64,000 bases of DNA. It comes from Shinella sp. WSJ-2 (GTDB lineage Bacteria; Pseudomonadota; Alphaproteobacteria; Rhizobiales; Rhizobiaceae). The notes beneath the pieces were generated by a model. The model was given only the letters and a program-made list of their open reading frames with translations, was not told the DNA's origin and searched no databases. The stretch is taken from assembly GCF_003432075.1 (NCBI RefSeq), contig NZ_QWBU01000010.1, positions 62,001 through 126,000 of the forward strand. Direction: 5' to 3'. The stretch's first letter is position 1. Each line of letters opens with the position of its first letter. Position numbers and translations under genes: made by a program. Shown here one piece after another: positions 44,564 through 53,843 of this stretch.

Positions 44564-45307
44564 TCAGGCCGCGTGAAAGAGCGCCACCGCATCTTGCCCG
44601 GCCGGAAAGCGAAGCGTGCCGCGGGTGTCGTTGACGGCGGCCCAGACGGTTTCGGCGACATCCGTTTCCTTCGTGGTCAGCGCGGGCTTGGCAAACTGCG
44701 CGAAGATGGGCGCGGCGAAATCGGCATAGGCCTCGGGGATCAGGTCCTCGACCTTGACAGAACTGTTCTGCGCGAAACGCGTGGTCGGCGCGTAGCCGGG
44801 TTCGACGAGCTTGGCGCGGATGCCGAAATGCGCGAGTTCATGGGCGAGCGAGCCGGTGAAGCCTTCGATCGCCTGCTTGCTGGCCGTATAGGCGGCGGCG
44901 AGCGGCATCGGCGCCAGCGCCACGCTCGAGGTCACGTTGACGATGACGCCCGACCGGCGCAGCCGCATCTGCGGGATGACGGCTTGCACCATGGCCATGG
45001 TACCGAAGGTGTTGGCTTCGAAGACTTTGCGGATATGGGCCATCGGTGTCGCCTCGAAGGCACCGACAACGCCGATGCCGGCATTGTTGACAAGCACATC
45101 GATGGGACCGGCGGCATCGATGACCGCCGCGATGCTGGCCTCGTCCGTGACGTCGAGCGGCAGGATGCGTAGATTGGGTGAGGGCGGCAGGATGTCGGCG
45201 CGCGGCGTGCGCATCGTTGCGATGACGGTCCAGTTGCGCGCGAGGAAGTGGCGGGCCGTTTCGAGGCCATAGCCAGATGAGGTGCCGGTGATCAGGATGG
45301 TTTTCAT
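44564..45307 (-). CDS. SDR-family oxidoreductase
   Basis: A 247-residue short-chain dehydrogenase: cofactor motif TGTSSGYGLETA, NNAGIGVVG, catalytic Ser in VTSSVAL and YTASK. Substrate unknown. AAAGGAGACGACG precedes the ATG. Divergent from the AraC regulator, which probably controls it. Confidence 0.87.
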   Translation of the reverse strand: MKTILITGTSSGYGLETARHFLARNWTVIATMRTPRADILPPSPNLRILPLDVTDEASIAAVIDAAGPIDVLVNNAGIGVVGAFEATPMAHIRKVFEANTFGTMAMVQAVIPQMRLRRSGVIVNVTSSVALAPMPLAAAYTASKQAIEGFTGSLAHELAHFGIRAKLVEPGYAPTTRFAQNSSVKVEDLIPEAYADFAAPIFAQFAKPALTTKETDVAETVWAAVNDTRGTLRFPAGQDAVALFHAA

Positions 45308-45353
45308 GACGTCGTCTCCTTTGAAGTGATGACGCCAACTTAGCGCGGCATGG

Positions 45354-45401
45354 CCGGACTAAATACGATTGATGATCCATATTTTGTTTGCTAAAGTCCG
45401 G
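45354..45401. promoter_or_regulatory. Spaced inverted repeat between SDR and AraC genes
   Basis: CCGGACT (45354-45360) and AGTCCGG (45395-45401) form widely spaced arms in the 96-base divergent gap. They could be paired AraC-protein sites controlling both genes. Confidence 0.35.
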
Positions 45402-45403
45402 GA

Positions 45404-46312
45404 ATGGTCGATCCACTCTCTGAAATCATCGGACTGCTCCGTCCCAATGCGGTGTTCACCAAGGGCATCAGCGGGGCAGGGCGCTGGGGTGTGCGCTATA
45501 CGGATTTCGGCCATCCGAGTTTCGCCATCGTGATCGAGGGTGCCTGCCGCCTCGCTGTGGATGGAGAACCCGAACTGACGCTTCAGGCCGGGGATTTCGT
45601 CCTGTTGCCGAAGACGCCGGGTTTTACGATGAGAGGTTTCGAGCCCGTCCGGCCGCAGATCATCGATCCACATGCCGCCGCACTTGCCGTCGGCGAAGTC
45701 CGCCATGGACGGCAGGATGGGCCGCCCGACGTTCGCATTCTCGGCGGCTATTTCGTCTTTGAAGGCGAGGATTCCGGACTGCTGGTCTCGCTCCTGCCGG
45801 GGCAGGTACATGTCCGCGGCGTCGAGCGTCTGTCGATCTTGGTGAGGCTGCTCATCGAGGAGGCGGTGTCGGAGCGGCCGGGTCGCGATCTCGTGCTCAC
45901 CCGGCTGGTTGAAATCGTGCTGGTCGAGGCGCTGCGACTGGTGCCGTCGCAGGATGCGCCGGCCGGTCTGCTGCGCGGCCTCGGCGATGCGCGTCTGGCC
46001 GAGTCCCTCCGCCAGATGCATGGCGATCCCGCCCGCGCCTGGACCATGGCCGAGCTTGCCAAGGCCTCGGCGCTGTCCCGCTCCTCCTTCTTCGAGCGCT
46101 TCTCGCGCCATGTCGGCGTGGCGCCGATGGAGTATCTCATGGGCTGGCGCATGGCGCTCGCCAAGGACCTGCTACGCCGCCGGGAGGCCGATATTGCCGA
46201 GGTTGCCGAGCGCGTCGGTTATGGTTCGGCCAGCACCTTCAGCACCGCTTTCACCCGTCATGTCGGCCAGCCGCCAGGGCGCTATGCCAAACAGGGGGCG
46301 CTGCGCGCGTGA
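45404..46312 (+). CDS. AraC-family regulator with cupin domain
   Basis: A 302-residue regulator. The N-terminal cupin-like part contains SFAIVIEGACRLAVDGEPELTLQAGDFVLLP. The C-terminal AraC HTH (about 205-300) contains WTMAELAKASALSRSSFFERFSRHVGVAPMEYLMGWRM and IAEVAERVGYGSASTFSTAFTRHVGQPPGRY. Divergent from the SDR gene; this arrangement usually means local control of the oxidoreductase. Confidence 0.88.
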   Translation: MVDPLSEIIGLLRPNAVFTKGISGAGRWGVRYTDFGHPSFAIVIEGACRLAVDGEPELTLQAGDFVLLPKTPGFTMRGFEPVRPQIIDPHAAALAVGEVRHGRQDGPPDVRILGGYFVFEGEDSGLLVSLLPGQVHVRGVERLSILVRLLIEEAVSERPGRDLVLTRLVEIVLVEALRLVPSQDAPAGLLRGLGDARLAESLRQMHGDPARAWTMAELAKASALSRSSFFERFSRHVGVAPMEYLMGWRMALAKDLLRRREADIAEVAERVGYGSASTFSTAFTRHVGQPPGRYAKQGALRA

Positions 46313-46318
46313 TGCCAG

Positions 46319-47611
46319 TCAGCCGCCCACCGATCGGGCCGTGATGATGTCATGGTCCATCTCCGCCAGCGCCCGGTCGAGATGGCCTTCCAGCACCAGC
46401 GTCGCTTCCTCCGGCACCACGGAGATGGGCGGTGCGCCGAACAGTCGTACCTGCTGCGACTGGGCAAGCCCCTCTTCGAGGCCGCGCTGGAGGAGATCGA
46501 AATAGCGCGTGCCGGGGCCGGTGATGGCGATCGGCATGTTTCCGTAAAGGCTCACCATGCGCGACAGGCCTTGGCCGAGCGCCAGGCCGGCCTGGCGGAA
46601 GGCATATTCCGACATGCGATGGCCTTGGCGAGCGCGCACCGCGATCTTGTCCATTTCGGCAAGTGGCACGAATTTCGCCGGGATCGTATCCGGCGGCACT
46701 TCGAAGGCGGTGCGCAGGATACCGTAAAAGCCGGCGGACGCCTCGATGCAGCCCTGCGAGCCGCAGCGACACAGCTTGCCATCCGACGAGTTCAGCATGT
46801 GCCCGAAATTGGGAGCCGTGACGGTCAGCTCGCCCGTGCGTTCGAAGCGGGCGATACCGAGCCCGATGCTGTGGCCGAGCGAGAGGGCCGCGACCGCCTG
46901 AAGGTTCTTCACATCAGCCTTTTCCATGCGCAGGGCCATTGCATGGGCGACGAGCAGGGTCTCGTTGCTGATGAGGATCTTCGCCTGCCAGTGCGGTGCG
47001 AGCAGGGCGGCGAAATCCACCTGCTGCGCGCCAAAAACCGGTGACCAGACGAGCTTTGCCGCTGCCGGATCGACCAGTCCCTTACTGCTGATCGAGACGA
47101 CGAGAACCCGCTCCCGCGTGATGCGCGAGCGGGCTACCAGCTTTTCCAGCGCCGCCATGAAGGCGTCCGCGAAGGGCTGGGTCGCGGTATCGGCGTGGTT
47201 GCGCGGCTCTTCGAACCGGTCGAGCAGCGTGCCGCCGTAATCGGCCAGCGAGTATTGCACGACGTCGGAAGAGATGCGCACGGTGGCGAGATAGCCCGCA
47301 TCCCGCCGCTGTCCGAAGATGACGCGGGGCCGCCCGCGCGCGGCTGATGCCTGTTGTTCGCGCCGTTCTAGTACTTCGGCTTTTTCGAGCTCCGTCGTGA
47401 TCGCCGAAACGGTCGCGGAGGCGAGCCCGGTTTGCTGGGAAATATCGGTATGGGCAAGCGGGCCGTGTCGGCGAAGCGAAGCAAGCACGAGCGCACTGTT
47501 CTGCTGACGCACAAGCTCCGTGCTCGATTTCACCAGCATCTCTTCAATCCGCTCGCTTTCACAGGCTGCAACCCATGCTCCTCCCAAAGCATCAGTCATG
47601 CCGTCATTCAA
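46319..47611 (-). CDS. xylR: ROK-family repressor, XylR-like
   Basis: A 430-residue ROK repressor. The winged HTH is RQQNSALVLASLRRHGPLAHTDISQQTGLASATVSAITTEL (about residues 35-75). The ROK sugar-kinase-like domain follows, with the zinc motif GKLCRCGSQGCIEA. Divergent from xylF, whose promoter has a strong dyad. Likely releases DNA on xylose binding. A start at 47539 (MLVKSSTEL) is an alternative. Confidence 0.85.
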   Translation of the reverse strand: MNDGMTDALGGAWVAACESERIEEMLVKSSTELVRQQNSALVLASLRRHGPLAHTDISQQTGLASATVSAITTELEKAEVLERREQQASAARGRPRVIFGQRRDAGYLATVRISSDVVQYSLADYGGTLLDRFEEPRNHADTATQPFADAFMAALEKLVARSRITRERVLVVSISSKGLVDPAAAKLVWSPVFGAQQVDFAALLAPHWQAKILISNETLLVAHAMALRMEKADVKNLQAVAALSLGHSIGLGIARFERTGELTVTAPNFGHMLNSSDGKLCRCGSQGCIEASAGFYGILRTAFEVPPDTIPAKFVPLAEMDKIAVRARQGHRMSEYAFRQAGLALGQGLSRMVSLYGNMPIAITGPGTRYFDLLQRGLEEGLAQSQQVRLFGAPPISVVPEEATLVLEGHLDRALAEMDHDIITARSVGG

Positions 47612-47655
47612 GGCTTTCGAGCCGTGTTGACAGCCTGGAAAAGTTCTGACATTTA

Positions 47656-47676
47656 TTTTCTCGACTGTCGAGAAAA
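47656..47676. promoter_or_regulatory. XylR operator
   Basis: TTTTCTCGAC and GTCGAGAAAA form a perfect 10+1+10 inverted repeat. It lies between the divergent xylR and xylF genes, 45 bases from the xylR start. Confidence 0.75.
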
Positions 47677-47781
47677 AAGTCCCGGCACGCCGGGAGGGGC
47701 ATCGAGGCAGTGTTATCGTGGCTGGCTGTTGATCGGGCGGGAGGTTCGTCCAGACGGCCGGTGTTCACTTGGGAGGATAAT

Positions 47782-48825
47782 ATGAAGTCCGTTTTGAAGT
47801 TGATGGCAGGGGCTGCCGTCATCGTTTCCCTGCATTCCGGTATTGCGCACGCCAAGGATCTCACGGTCGGCGTTTCCTGGTCGAATTTCCAGGAAGAACG
47901 TTGGAAAACCGACGAAGCTGCCATCAAGGCCGCTCTCGAGGCCTCCGGCGACAAGTACATTTCCGCTGACGCCCAGTCTTCTGCCGCAAAGCAGCTGACC
48001 GACGTCGAGTCGCTGATCGCCCAGGGCGCCAACGCCATCATCGTTCTCGCCCAGGATTCGGAAGCCATCGGCCCGGCCATCGAAAAGGCTGCCGCCGAAG
48101 GTATCCCAGTCGTCGGCTACGACCGACTGATCGAAAACCCGGCGGCCTTCTACATCACCTTCGACAACAAGGAAGTCGGCCGCATGCAGGCCCGCGAAGT
48201 GTTCAAGGTGAAGCCGGAAGGCAACTATGTCTTCATCAAGGGCTCGTCGTCCGACCCGAACGCCGACTTCCTCTTCGCTGGTCAGCAGGAAGTGCTGAAG
48301 GAAGCAATCGACGCTGGCAAGATCAAGAATGTCGGTGAAGCCTATACCGACGGCTGGAAGCCGGAAAACGCCCAGAAGAACATGGAGCAGTTCCTGACGG
48401 CAAACGACAACAAGGTCGATGCGGTCGTCGCGTCCAACGACGGCACGGCCGGCGGTGCGATTGCAGCCCTCACGGCACAGGGTCTTGCCGGCTCCGTTCC
48501 GGTCTCCGGCCAGGACGCCGACCACGCCGCGCTGAACCGCGTTGCGCTTGGCACCCAGACGGTCTCCGTTTGGAAGGACTCCCGCGAACTCGGCAAGCGC
48601 GCTGCGGAAATCGCAGCCCAGCTCGCCAGCGGCAAGACCATGGACGAGATCGAAGGCGTCACCACCTTCAACGGCGGTCCGAAGGGCGTCGAAATGAAGT
48701 CGGTCTTCCTCGCACCGCTGCCGATCACCAAGGACAACCTGAACGTCGTCATCGACGCCGGCTGGATTTCCAAGGAAACGGCTTGCCAGGGCGTTGCTGC
48801 CGGCTCGGTTGCAGCCTGCAACTGA
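47782..48825 (+). CDS. xylF: D-xylose ABC transporter substrate-binding protein
   Basis: A 347-residue family-2 (ribose type) periplasmic binding protein. Signal peptide [20 protein letters not shown]...AHA, then [23 protein letters not shown], the XylF-type start. [28 protein letters not shown] and [16 protein letters not shown] match the xylose-binding branch. GGGAGGATAAT precedes the ATG. Confidence 0.92.
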   Translation: MKSVLKLMAGAAVIVSLHSGIAHAKDLTVGVSWSNFQEERWKTDEAAIKAALEASGDKYISADAQSSAAKQLTDVESLIAQGANAIIVLAQDSEAIGPAIEKAAAEGIPVVGYDRLIENPAAFYITFDNKEVGRMQAREVFKVKPEGNYVFIKGSSSDPNADFLFAGQQEVLKEAIDAGKIKNVGEAYTDGWKPENAQKNMEQFLTANDNKVDAVVASNDGTAGGAIAALTAQGLAGSVPVSGQDADHAALNRVALGTQTVSVWKDSRELGKRAAEIAAQLASGKTMDEIEGVTTFNGGPKGVEMKSVFLAPLPITKDNLNVVIDAGWISKETACQGVAAGSVAACN

Positions 48826-48859
48826 GTAGCGACCATCCGGTATTGACCTGACCATCAAC

Positions 48860-48890
48860 AAGCGCCGCAGCGGCTTCCGTTGCGGCGCTT
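48860..48890 (+). terminator. Intercistronic hairpin after xylF
   Basis: AAGCGCCGCA (48860-48869) pairs with its complement at 48881-48890, loop of 11. No T tract; probably an mRNA stabiliser or attenuator between xylF and xylH. Confidence 0.6.
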
Positions 48891-48982
48891 GCGCAAGATG
48901 GGCAGCGGGCGGAGGATGATGCGGCAAGACTCCTCGTTACGCTCGGACGACACGTTCAACAAAAGTGGGGGAACGGCAAACC

Positions 48983-50296
48983 ATGGCCGACATCACGACG
49001 ACCGCATCTGCCAATCGCGCGCGATCGGCAAGCGAGAACCCGGTGAAGCGCTTCTTCCGCGCCACCGAAATCGATACGCGCCTGCTCGGCATGGTCGGCG
49101 CATTGCTGATCATCTGGATCGGCTTCAACATCCTGTCCGGCGGGTTGTTCCTCACGCCCCGCAACCTCTGGAACCTCTCGGTCCAGACAGCCTCCGTCGC
49201 CGTCATGGCGACCGGCATGGTGCTGGTCATCGTCACGCGCAACATCGATCTCTCGGTCGGTTCCATCCTCGGCTTCGTCGGCATGAGCATGGGCGTGCTG
49301 CAGGCTGAACTCCTGCCGCAGTTGCTTGGCTTCAATCATCCCGCGATCTGGGTCGTCACGCTCGCCTGCGGCCTGCTGCTGGGCGCCGCGATCGGCGCGC
49401 TGCACGGCTCGATCATCGCCTTCCTCAACGTACCCTCCTTCATCGTCACGCTCGGCGGCCTGCTCGTCTGGCGCGGCGCCACCTGGTTCGTCACCAGCGG
49501 CCGCACCGTCGCCCCCATGGATGCCACCTTCCGCCTGATGGGCGGCGGCACCGAGGGTTCGATCGGCGCCACCGCGAGCTGGATCGTCGGCGCGCTCGCC
49601 TGTGCCGCCATCGTCGCGACGATCGCCAATTCCCGCAAGCAGCGCAAACGCTTCGGCTTCCCGCTGCGCCCGATGTGGGCGGAGTATTTCCTCGTCGCCA
49701 TCGGCTGCGCGCTGGTGCTCGGCGCTGTCGGGATCGTCAACGCCTATCCGTGGCCTGTTGCCATTGCCCGCAAGTTCGCGGACGCCAATGGCATCGCCTG
49801 GCCGGACGGCGGCCTGTTCATCCCGCATGGCATCGCCGTGCCGGTGCTAATCGCCATTGTTGTCGGCATCGTCATGACCTTCATCTCGACGCGCCTGCGT
49901 TTCGGTCGCTACGTTTTCGCGCTCGGCGGCAACCCGGAAGCGGCTGAGCTTGCGGGCATCAAGACCCGCTGGGTCACCGTCAAGATATTCGCGCTGATGG
50001 GCATTCTCTGTGCCATTGCCGCCGCCATTTCCACCGCCCGCCTCAATGCCGCGACCAACGCGCAGGGCGAACTCGACGAGCTCTACACGATCGCGGCTGC
50101 CGTGATCGGCGGCACATCGCTGGCGGGCGGCATGGGCACAATCGCCGGCGCCATGCTCGGGGCGCTTGTCATGCAATCGCTGCAATCGGGTATGGTGCTT
50201 GTCGGCATCGACACCCCGTTCCAGCGCATCGTGGTCGGTATGGTCCTCGTCGTCGCCGTCTGGCTCGACACGGTCTATCGCGCCCGCGCCAAGTAA
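48983..50296 (+). CDS. xylH: D-xylose ABC transporter permease
   Basis: A 437-residue RbsC/XylH-type permease with about ten to twelve membrane helices. [19 protein letters not shown] and the C-terminal [30 protein letters not shown] are family signatures. The longer length compared with RbsC is typical of XylH. GGGGGAACGG precedes the ATG at 48983. Followed by xylG after 14 bases. Confidence 0.92.
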   Translation: MADITTTASANRARSASENPVKRFFRATEIDTRLLGMVGALLIIWIGFNILSGGLFLTPRNLWNLSVQTASVAVMATGMVLVIVTRNIDLSVGSILGFVGMSMGVLQAELLPQLLGFNHPAIWVVTLACGLLLGAAIGALHGSIIAFLNVPSFIVTLGGLLVWRGATWFVTSGRTVAPMDATFRLMGGGTEGSIGATASWIVGALACAAIVATIANSRKQRKRFGFPLRPMWAEYFLVAIGCALVLGAVGIVNAYPWPVAIARKFADANGIAWPDGGLFIPHGIAVPVLIAIVVGIVMTFISTRLRFGRYVFALGGNPEAAELAGIKTRWVTVKIFALMGILCAIAAAISTARLNAATNAQGELDELYTIAAAVIGGTSLAGGMGTIAGAMLGALVMQSLQSGMVLVGIDTPFQRIVVGMVLVVAVWLDTVYRARAK

Positions 50297-50310
50297 CAGG
50301 AGTTGGACCA

Positions 50311-51099
50311 ATGACGGACACCACCCGTACGCCCCTCGTGGAGCTGAAGAACATCTCCATCTCCTTCGGCGGCATCCATGCCGTGGACAATGCCTCGGTC
50401 GATCTCTATCCCGGCGAGGTCGTGGCGCTGCTCGGTCACAACGGTGCCGGCAAGTCGACGCTGATCAAGATCCTCTCCGGCGCCTACAAGCGCGATGGCG
50501 GCGAGATCCTGATCAATGGTGAGGCCGCCGACATCAACAACCCGCGCGACGCCAAGAAATACGGCATCGAGACGATCTACCAGACGCTCGCCGTCGCCGA
50601 CAATGTCGACGCTGCCGCCAACCTCTATCTCGGTCGCGAGCTCAGGACCCCCTGGGGCACGCTCGACGACGTCGCGATGGAGGCCAAGACCCGCGAAGTG
50701 ATGGGCCGCCTCAACCCGAACTTCCAGCGCTTCAAGGAGCCGGTGAAGGCCCTCTCCGGCGGCCAGCGCCAGTCGGTGGCGATCGCAAGAGCGATCCTGT
50801 TCAACGCCCGTATCCTGATCATGGACGAGCCGACGGCGGCCCTCGGCCCCCAGGAGACGGCGCAGGTCGGCGAGCTGATCAAGCAGCTGAAGAAGGAAGG
50901 CATCGGCATCTTCCTGATCAGCCACGACATCCACGACGTCTTCGACCTCGCCGATCGTGTCTCGGTCATGAAGAACGGCCAGGTCGTCGGCCACGCCCGC
51001 ACCGAGGACGTGACGAAGGACGAAGTGCTCGGGATGATCATCCTCGGCAAGGTGCCACCCAAGGCCATTCCCGGCCCCGGCGCCATGCAGACGGCCTGA
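50311..51099 (+). CDS. xylG: D-xylose ABC transporter ATP-binding protein (single-domain)
   Basis: A 262-residue ATPase: Walker [10 protein letters not shown], signature [13 protein letters not shown], Walker [14 protein letters not shown]-loop [10 protein letters not shown]. coli XylG has two fused ATPase domains (about 510 residues); this one has a single domain, so it probably works as a homodimer. The single-domain form is common in rhizobial xylose operons, so it is not a truncation. Confidence 0.9.
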   Translation: MTDTTRTPLVELKNISISFGGIHAVDNASVDLYPGEVVALLGHNGAGKSTLIKILSGAYKRDGGEILINGEAADINNPRDAKKYGIETIYQTLAVADNVDAAANLYLGRELRTPWGTLDDVAMEAKTREVMGRLNPNFQRFKEPVKALSGGQRQSVAIARAILFNARILIMDEPTAALGPQETAQVGELIKQLKKEGIGIFLISHDIHDVFDLADRVSVMKNGQVVGHARTEDVTKDEVLGMIILGKVPPKAIPGPGAMQTA

Positions 51100-51120
51100 T
51101 CATACGGCCAGACCCAAAAC

Positions 51121-51155
51121 GAGCCGCCGGTATCCCCGGCGGCTCCCTCGTTTTC
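51121..51155 (+). terminator. Rho-independent terminator of xylFHG
   Basis: GAGCCGCCGG (51121-51130) pairs with CCGGCGGCTC (51136-51145), followed by CCTCGTTTTC. It lies 21 bases after the xylG stop. Confidence 0.8.
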
Positions 51156-51271
51156 AGGCGGCTGCTCTCGCAAAGCAAAAACAGCGCCCCTTTCAACAAT
51201 TTCCCGATTGAAGCCCGCCCGCACCTGGGCTAAGACCCTTCCATCGGACAGGCGAGTCATCGCCTTGGGAT

Positions 51272-51348
51272 GCACCCGTAGCTCAGCTGGATAGAGTGTT
51301 GGATTCCGATTCCAAAGGTCACAGGTTCGAATCCTGTCGGGTGCGCCA
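51272..51348 (+). tRNA. tRNA-Arg (anticodon CCG)
   Basis: A full 77-nt cloverleaf. The acceptor arms are GCACCCG and CGGGTGC, the D arm AGCTCAGCTGGATAGAG, and the anticodon stem TTGGA/TCCAA with loop TTCCGAT, giving anticodon CCG (codon CGG). The T arm has GGTTCGAATCC, and the 3' CCA is encoded. Confidence 0.97.
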
Positions 51349-51401
51349 TTTTCCATTCGTGATTTGTAGCCTTCGGCCGCGCTATTCGTGAGGATAAAAT
51401 C

Positions 51402-51509
51402 ATGCTCCGAATCGCTATCATCATAAGCGTTGTTGCTATCGGTCTTTCCACTGTGGGATGTGCGCGTCACTCATGCCGTGATTGGCCGGGTACGTGCATT
51501 ATCCAGTGA
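51402..51509 (+). CDS. Possible 35-residue lipoprotein
   Basis: A short frame [20 protein letters not shown] followed by [15 protein letters not shown]. The basic start, hydrophobic core and LSTVGC (lipobox-like, Cys20) make a credible lipoprotein signal, leaving a 16-residue mature peptide with three cysteines. GAGGATAAAATC gives a good ribosome-binding site. It sits alone 53 bases after tRNA-Arg. Small entericidin-like or Cys-rich lipopeptides are similar in layout, but I do not recognise this one. Confidence 0.45.
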   Translation: MLRIAIIISVVAIGLSTVGCARHSCRDWPGTCIIQ

Positions 51510-51620
51510 TACCAATACGCGGCTACTAAAGGGCGGATTTCTCGATCGTCTTGAGCGGGCATATTGCAAACACAACCGAATGGCGGTTGCGAGGCAGTTT
51601 GATTCCGCCAATTGCTCAAC

Positions 51621-51649
51621 AAAAAAGACCGGGCGATATGATCGCCCGG
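51621..51649 (-). terminator. Terminator of the inositol operon
   Basis: CCGGGCGAT (51629-51637) pairs with ATCGCCCGG (51641-51649). On the minus strand it is followed by T residues (plus A run 51621-51626). It is located 27 bases after the dehydrogenase stop codon. Confidence 0.82.
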
Positions 51650-51675
51650 CCAGTTGCCTTGGGAGCTTTGATCCG

Positions 51676-52668
51676 TCAGGCGACGGAGATCTGGCGTTTT
51701 TCTTCGACGGATTTCACGGCGGCGTCGGCTAGCGCCAGGGCGGCGAGGCCGTCGGCGCCGGAGGGGGTGATGGTGGCGCCTTTTTCGATCGCGGCGATGA
51801 AGGCGGCGATCTCGTTGGCGTAGGCTTCCGTGTAGCGGGTCATGAAGAAATCGTGCAGCGGCGGGCGGGTGTAGCCGTCGCCATTGGCAATCTCGATGGA
51901 GACCGGGCGCTGGTTCTCGGCCGAGACGACGCCCTTGGAGCCGTGCACCTCGATGCGCTGGTCGTAGCCATAGGTGGCGCGGCGCGAATTGGAGATGACG
52001 GCCTGCTTGCCGGACTTGGTCTGCAGAATGACCGAGACGCTGTCATAGTCGCCGGCCTTGCCGATATCAGGATCGACCAGAACCGCGGCGGTGGCGGAGA
52101 CCGAGACCACTTCTTCGCCGAGCAGGAAGCGGGCCATGTCGAAGTCATGGATCGTCATGTCGCGGAAGATGCCGCCCGAACGCTTGATGTAATCGACCGG
52201 CGGGGCGCCGGGGTCGCGGGACGTGATGGTGACCATCTCCACGTCGCCGATCTTGCCGTCGTCGATGGCCTTGCGCACGGCCATGAAATGCGGGTCGAAG
52301 CGGCGGTTGAAGCCGACCATCAGCTTGCCCTTGGTTTCGTCAACCACCTTCATGCAGGCGCGCACGCGATCGACGTCGAGATCGATCGGCTTCTCGCAGA
52401 AAATGGCTTTTCCAGCGCGGGAGAAGCGCTCGATGAGGTCGGCATGGGTGTCGGTCGGCGTGCAGATCACGACGGCATCGATATCCTTGGCGGCTTCGAT
52501 CGCCTCGATGGTGCGGACCTCGCAGCCATACTGCTTGGCGATGGCGTCGGCGGCGGCCGGAAAGGCGTCGGCGACGGCGACGAGCACCGCGTCGGGATTG
52601 CCGGTTACGGCCTTTGCGTGAACCTTGCCGATGCGGCCGGCGCCGAGAAGACCAAATCTCACAGTCAT
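51676..52668 (-). CDS. idhA: Inositol 2-dehydrogenase (Gfo/Idh/MocA family)
   Basis: A 330-residue NAD-dependent dehydrogenase. Cofactor motif FGLLGAGRIGKVHA, EKP motif FCEKPIDLD (K95), and the inositol-dehydrogenase set IHDFDMARF (conserved His/Asp-His region) and SGGIFRDMTIHDFD. Oxidises myo-inositol or related inositols/inosamines to the keto form; MocA of the rhizopine pathway is in the same family. ATG 52668 has GAGAG at a good distance. The frame stays open far upstream, but that part is antisense-like shadow of the permease gene. Confidence 0.9.
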   Translation of the reverse strand: MTVRFGLLGAGRIGKVHAKAVTGNPDAVLVAVADAFPAAADAIAKQYGCEVRTIEAIEAAKDIDAVVICTPTDTHADLIERFSRAGKAIFCEKPIDLDVDRVRACMKVVDETKGKLMVGFNRRFDPHFMAVRKAIDDGKIGDVEMVTITSRDPGAPPVDYIKRSGGIFRDMTIHDFDMARFLLGEEVVSVSATAAVLVDPDIGKAGDYDSVSVILQTKSGKQAVISNSRRATYGYDQRIEVHGSKGVVSAENQRPVSIEIANGDGYTRPPLHDFFMTRYTEAYANEIAAFIAAIEKGATITPSGADGLAALALADAAVKSVEEKRQISVA

Positions 52669-52772
52669 CTTCATTCTCTCAAATAAGCCGCACGCTTGGG
52701 GACCATGCGGGAGGAGGGGCGGGGCGATGCGCTCGCCCCGCAAAAGCGCCGCGGCGAACCGCGAGGGTTTGG

Positions 52773-53792
52773 TTACGTCTTGCGCTTCTTCTGGCGGTAG
52801 ACGTCGACGACGACGGCGGCCACGATGATCACGCCCTTGACGATCTCCTGGTAGAAAGCATCGACGCGCAGGAAGGTAAAGCCCGAGGTCATGACGCCGA
52901 GGATGACGGTGCCGATGACCGTGCCGGTGATGCGGCCGACGCCGCCGGCAAGCGAGGTGCCGCCGATGACGGTCGCGGCGATCGCATCGAGTTCGTACAT
53001 CACGCCCATGCCGGCCTGGGCAGTCTGGGCGCGGGCGGCGGTGACGACGCCGGCAAGACCGGCGAGCGCACCGGCAATGGCATAGACCTTTACCAGATGG
53101 GATTCGACATTGATGCCGGAGACGCGGGCGGCCTGCACATTGGCGCCGATTGCATAGGTGAACTTGCCGTAGCGGGTGTAGCGCAGCGCGATGTGGAAGA
53201 TCACGGCGACGACGAGGAAGATCACGACGGGCCAGATGCCGGTGCCGATGAAATTGAACTGTTCCGTCAGGCCCGAGACCGGCTGACCCTTCGTGTACCA
53301 CTTGGAAATGCCGCGGGCCGACACCATCATGCCGAGGGTGGCGATGAAGGGCGGGATTTTCGTCTTGGCGATAAGCTGGCCGTTGATGAAGCCCGCCAGA
53401 AGGCCGACGCCGATGCCGACCACCACGGGCACGATGACCGGCAAGTCGGTCATCGAGGGATAGAGCGCGCGGGGCCATGTCGAGGCCTGCGCCAGCGAGG
53501 CCGTGAACATCGCCGTCATGCCGACGACCGAGCCGGACGACAGGTCAATGCCGCCGGTGATGATGACCTGTGTGACGCCGACGGCGATGATGCCGATGAC
53601 GGAGACCTGCAGGATGATGATCGTCAGGCGCTGTGTGTTCATCAGGAAGCTCTGGCCGACGAAAATCCAGCCGAGGATTTCGTAAACCAGCGCGATGCCG
53701 ATGAGGACGAGAAAGATGTTGAGTTCCGGCGGGAGCCGGCGGGCAGATTTCTGCGCGGCGCCTTGAGCCTGCGCGGCGGAATTCGTGCTCAT
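52773..53792 (-). CDS. iatP: Inositol-type ABC transporter permease
   Basis: A 339-residue RbsC-type permease with about ten membrane helices. GGIDLSSGSVVGMTAMFTASLA and [34 protein letters not shown] are signatures. GGGAGGTAATC precedes the ATG. Middle gene of the transporter set, 51 bases after the ATPase gene. Confidence 0.87.
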   Translation of the reverse strand: MSTNSAAQAQGAAQKSARRLPPELNIFLVLIGIALVYEILGWIFVGQSFLMNTQRLTIIILQVSVIGIIAVGVTQVIITGGIDLSSGSVVGMTAMFTASLAQASTWPRALYPSMTDLPVIVPVVVGIGVGLLAGFINGQLIAKTKIPPFIATLGMMVSARGISKWYTKGQPVSGLTEQFNFIGTGIWPVVIFLVVAVIFHIALRYTRYGKFTYAIGANVQAARVSGINVESHLVKVYAIAGALAGLAGVVTAARAQTAQAGMGVMYELDAIAATVIGGTSLAGGVGRITGTVIGTVILGVMTSGFTFLRVDAFYQEIVKGVIIVAAVVVDVYRQKKRKT

Positions 53793-53843
53793 GATTACCT
53801 CCCTAACGGCCGCTTGGCGGCCCTGATCTTTACAGGCCCACTC

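Noticed and set aside
50311-51099. xylG as a truncated pseudogene
   Set aside because: The single ATPase domain is complete with all motifs and a clean terminator follows; single-domain XylG is usual in rhizobia.
51272-51676. Integrated element at tRNA-Arg
   Set aside because: No integrase and no repeat of the tRNA 3' end were seen nearby; the tRNA gene is followed by ordinary sequence.
52669-53478. Upstream extension of the inositol dehydrogenase frame to 600 residues
   Set aside because: The extra part is Arg/His-rich shadow of the permease gene. The normal Rossmann start and ribosome-binding site are at 52668.
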